Assembly (NCBI GenBank): GCA_001970955.1
Contig: MPUH01000136.1
Coordinates: 33,499 to 97,498 of the forward strand
Length of the DNA stretch: 64,000 bases
Direction: 5' to 3'
Source: Stentor coeruleus
Lineage: Eukaryota; Ciliophora; Heterotrichea; Heterotrichida; Stentoridae
Part shown: positions 61,147 through 64,000 of the stretch, one piece after another
Layout: every line of letters starts with the position of its first letter
Position numbering within the stretch: the stretch's first letter is position 1
The notes under the pieces: model-generated
Seen by the model: only the letters and a program-made list of their open reading frames with translations
The model's database searches: none
What the model was told of the DNA's origin: nothing
Position numbers and translations under genes: made by a program

Positions 61147-61773
61147 TTAATTTTCATGTAGCCTAAAACCATATACCTTAGGTACATACTTATTACGGAT
61201 GCTTGAAGGATAAAATTCAGGATATGTTTGTAAGAATAAGTGTGGGACTGATGTTCCGAAATTTGCCCCATCGATATTAGCATTTTTTTCTTTAGGCAAA
61301 TAAATATCTTGGCATTGTGGACAGAAAACTTTGATTCGTGAAATACCTAGGCTGTCTGATATGCCAATTGGCAAAACTCGTTGTTTTTCACACATGACTC
61401 GAGGGCAAACACCATAGACACTCTCTTCAAATTTTTCTCGCATACATGAAAGACCATCTGCTGATTGAGAATACCGAGCATGGATCAGGGTATAAAGCTC
61501 AGAACTAGCTTTGTAAAGATCTAGAAAACTTTCATCTTGTAAATCGTCTTCGTCTGGAACCCCACCTGTGAGGATTAATTCGATTGCTTCAATGAACATA
61601 GGCACTTTTGCTTTTAGGCCGAATAAGTTGAAACCATCTTTGATGTAGTCTTCTGGGACTTCTAATAGGAATTTGTGTCCTGCTAAACTACAATACCAAG
61701 ATACCCAGCTAACTTCTGAAGACTCTTCGTCTTGTGAGGAGTCAGCTGATTATATGTTACTTATGTATTCCAT
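61147..61773 (-). CDS. Casein kinase II regulatory (beta) subunit, one 15-nt intron (203 aa)
   Basis: The first exon is 13 nt (61761-61773), and an intron at 61746-61760 (GTAACATATAATCAG) removes an in-frame TAA; then TDSSQDEESSEVSWVSWYCSL... follows, matching the conserved N terminus of CK2 beta (S-x-E-E-VSWISWFC). The zinc site is kept: CPRVMCEKQRVLPIG and FCPQCQDIY. The C terminus is YVPKVYGFRLHEN. CK2 beta dimerises and tethers two CK2 alpha catalytic subunits. The acidic DxEDD loop is present. A start at a downstream in-frame Met would lack the conserved N terminus. Confidence 0.93.
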
Positions 61774-62109
61774 GATATGTATTATTCTGATGTATTAGAA
61801 ATTTTTATTGTAGATTAATTTTTGTTGAGGTAGTTTAGGATATGAAAGGCTATTGTTTTTTAAGAATAGAGGATTACTTTGGTGTAATATTATAAGGATT
61901 TAAGAGTATATTAATTATCTGATAGTTTATATGTTATAACACAAAGAAAAGTTGTATTTTAAACATACAAATATATTATTTCTATATAAAACTTCACTCT
62001 ATCATAAATTAAAATATTTTCTTATCATAAATATTCTTAGTTCACAATATAACCCTTATAATCATCATAAATTTTCTTAATATCTCTAAACTTACACATG
62101 TAATTTTAA
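61774..62109. other. Intergenic, nothing seen
   Basis: G/T-rich near the CK2 beta start, A/C/T-rich near the end of the EF-hand gene. No feature. Confidence 0.4.
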
Positions 62110-63366
62110 TTAAAAAGATACCTGCTCAGCACTATAAAATGAGGCAGCAGGGCGATCTGGAGAAAAAAGCCTAAGAAATTCTTCTAAATCAAGGCAATGG
62201 TTCTGATCCGAGTCATACATATTAAAAAGTTCTTCACATGCTTTCTTACTAAGAAAATCCTTAAGCCCATTCCTAAGCTCAACCATATCAATAACTCCAT
62301 CTCCATTTGTGTCATACTTTTCAAATAGCCTCTTAAGGATTGCAGGGGGTACTGTATAACGACTATTCATATGTAAAGCTGAAAACCTTTTCCTTTGAGC
62401 AATAATCGTGTTTTTCTTTTCTTCATTCCTCATTACTTTAGTATCTTTAATCTGCTTTGATATACGCAAAAACTCAGCCAAAGTGAGCTCGGTCTTGAGT
62501 TTCAAATGAAAAAGCCCAAAGAAAATTTCAGATTCTTTGAAAAACAAGGAACTTTTGCACATATGCTGATACAAAATTGACACTTGGGCTTTTTTCATTC
62601 TATTGCAAGCACTGTTGAATAGCGCGATGTAATCTTTTTTTTCTGGTTCTTTTACTGGAGGTGGTGGAGGACGAGCTCCTGCTGAACTAAAACGTCTTGT
62701 TTTTCTTCGGACTATTCTACGGTCGAAGGTTTTGCTTTCGAGAGGACCACCTGATAAGTCTCTAGGATGCTCGCATGAGTAAGTTTTAAGAAGCTGGCAA
62801 AGATATTTTTGGCTTTTGACCCATTTTATCACGCTGTTTAGAAATTACTCTGGAAGGAAAATTCCTTCTGAACTGTGAATTTCTGGGAAATAGCACTCTT
62901 GGAGACTTGAAGTTTCTAAGACAAATGGAAGTTGAAAACGGTTGTTTGTAGCTACTTGGATGCCTTTGTAGAAACATTTGCTCATTATGATGATTTCATC
63001 TCTTGTCAAGGATTTGGATTTATCGAAATCAAAGACTTGAAAAATCATTTTGACTTTGTCATCCCAAGAGAGCTCACTATAGGTTATCAATACAGATATA
63101 AGTTCGAGAAAATTTACTGTGTTATAAGCATTGCTGGCAAATATCTCATAGAGCAATATTAAGTGTATTTCAGGCAGAGATTTCCCACATACTTTTGAAA
63201 GCTCGAGATAGTTAAGATGTGTTTTATTTGGAAAGTCAGCCCTGTATCTATTGTATATTAAAAGTAACCCTGGTTTTTTCCACTGTGTTAAGAAGATTAA
63301 TGATTCTTCAATTGGAGCCAGGAGAGATGAATTTTGGATCTGAGAGTGTTTAGTTGTATTTCCCAT
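62110..63366 (-). CDS. EF-hand calcium-binding protein with MGN start, one 15-nt intron (413 aa)
   Basis: Starts MGNTTKHSQIQ (N-myristoylation consensus). An intron at 62834-62848 (GTAATTTCTAAACAG) joins ...EGIFLP-D to VIKWVKSQKYLC. EF-hands: DFDKSKSLTRDE (about 112-123), canonical DTNGDGVIDMVE (about 340-351), DSDQNHCLDLEE (about 375-386). The layout (N-terminal lobe, Arg/Pro-rich linker with PPPPP, C-terminal lobe) recalls membrane-anchored calcium sensors such as calcineurin-B-like proteins, but is longer. Function beyond Ca2+ binding is unknown. Confidence 0.85.
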
Positions 63367-64000
63367 TATTTGTATTCTTAGCTAATTATGAATTTGATCT
63401 TTTGATTATTGTAGTAGTATGAGTTGGAGGATTAGAATTTGGTTTTTTAATAGTATTTAAAAGTTTATATATGAAGATTTTTAGGTTTATGAATGTATTT
63501 AATCAAATTATTTTTAATCAATAAATAGGATTTAAATGGTTGAGTTATTCAAATACTGAAGACTTAATATAAAGATAAAAAGTATAAATGCATAATACTT
63601 GGAAAATTATTAGTTATTTAAGATTTAAGTATAGTTTTTTATAGATTCTTGTTGCTAATTTGAATTTTTGAATACCAAATGAAAATTGAAAATAAAGAAA
63701 CTAACATATAGAAAATATGGTTTATGAAGAATGGCTAAGTGCTGATAATTTGCTAATTCAATGGCTTTTTCTAGCGTAATTCTTTTGAGATATATGTGTT
63801 TTAAACTATATATTTTATGCAAATTTTAAGTATTTACATAATAAAGTATCAAAAGTAGAGCTAGTTTGAATATATAATCATAGTATAAAATCTATTTTTT
63901 AGTTGAGTATAGTCACTATTTATGAAATATTTTTTCATATAAAATGCCACTCGAAAAATAGCATAGTCTTTAATTATTGTCCTGCTATATTATTCTAGCA
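63367..64000. other. Intergenic to right edge
   Basis: AT-rich; first part is the 5' flank of the EF-hand gene. A 20-codon opening at 63718 (MVYEEWLSADNLLIQWLF) could be the first exon of a gene leaving the window, but I cannot support it. Confidence 0.35.

Noticed and set aside
1-64000. UGA=Trp code as in Blepharisma
   Set aside because: Several genes end cleanly at TGA (7094, 23964, 48512) and no conserved Trp position is TGA.
1-64000. CRISPR arrays, bacterial operons, insertion sequences
   Set aside because: No palindromic spaced repeats, Shine-Dalgarno signals or transposase genes seen; the content is eukaryotic throughout.

Overview
The window looks like macronuclear-type DNA from a heterotrich ciliate close to Stentor. 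Evidence: very AT-rich sequence; gene-dense layout with 25-65 bp between some neighbours; introns of only 15 or 16 nt (GT...TA-N3-AG) that rejoin interrupted genes; and TAA, TAG and TGA all used as true stops, i.e. the standard code. The protein content is ciliate-like: cyclic-nucleotide phosphodiesterases, CNB-domain proteins, MORN, CDPK, RCC1, a CFAP410 basal-body protein, and TmcB-like and Cache membrane proteins. Nine single Ns occur, most of them flanked by near-identical copies of the same sequence, which look like unmerged contig overlaps. Species is inferred, not proven. Layout: 0-9 kb holds a partial mitochondrial carrier, small unknown genes, PDE 1 and a membrane protein. 9.8-15.4 kb holds a TPR/CNB protein, an IQ protein and unknowns. 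17-26 kb holds CFAP410, an Atg18/WIPI propeller, a Cache sensor, a TRF4-type nucleotidyltransferase and a kinesin. 26.7-28 kb holds a zinc-cysteine/coiled-coil gene whose 3' part carries a tandem intron array. 28.8-36 kb holds a protease-dead FtsH, an acidic MGN protein, a coiled-coil/C1q-like protein and a long MORN protein. 35.8-39.9 kb holds a CDPK and a cyclin. 41-48.5 kb holds PDE 2, RCC1, a TBC-like protein, an E2 and an unknown. 49-53.8 kb holds a 14-repeat WD40 protein and a coiled-coil protein. 55-64 kb holds a 1,360-aa TmcB/PAS protein, a tandem CNB protein, CK2 beta and an EF-hand protein. Functionally the window leans to second-messenger signalling (two class I PDEs, two tandem-CNB proteins, CDPK, EF-hand protein, CK2 beta) and cilia or cortex (CFAP410, kinesin, MORN). 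Four proteins start with MG(N/I) myristoylation-type N termini. The most unusual structure is at 26809-27236 on the minus strand: 27 units of 15-16 nt, nearly all abutting and sometimes separated by a single 3-nt exon. Each has GT (once GC) at the 5' end, AG at the 3' end and A at the branch position, exactly like the isolated introns in neighbouring genes. Removing them gives a continuous standard-code ORF. The second oddity is at least three intergenic stretches (7651-8226, 16114-17115, 38121-39180) with a coding-like frame interrupted almost only by TAA/TAG and hardly by TGA, as if written in the TAR=Gln ciliate code inside a standard-code genome. Other notable items are a 48-bp stop-containing insertion in the CDPK activation segment and a pair of GC-richer about 112-nt conserved elements near 51.8 and 54.3 kb that may be RNA genes.
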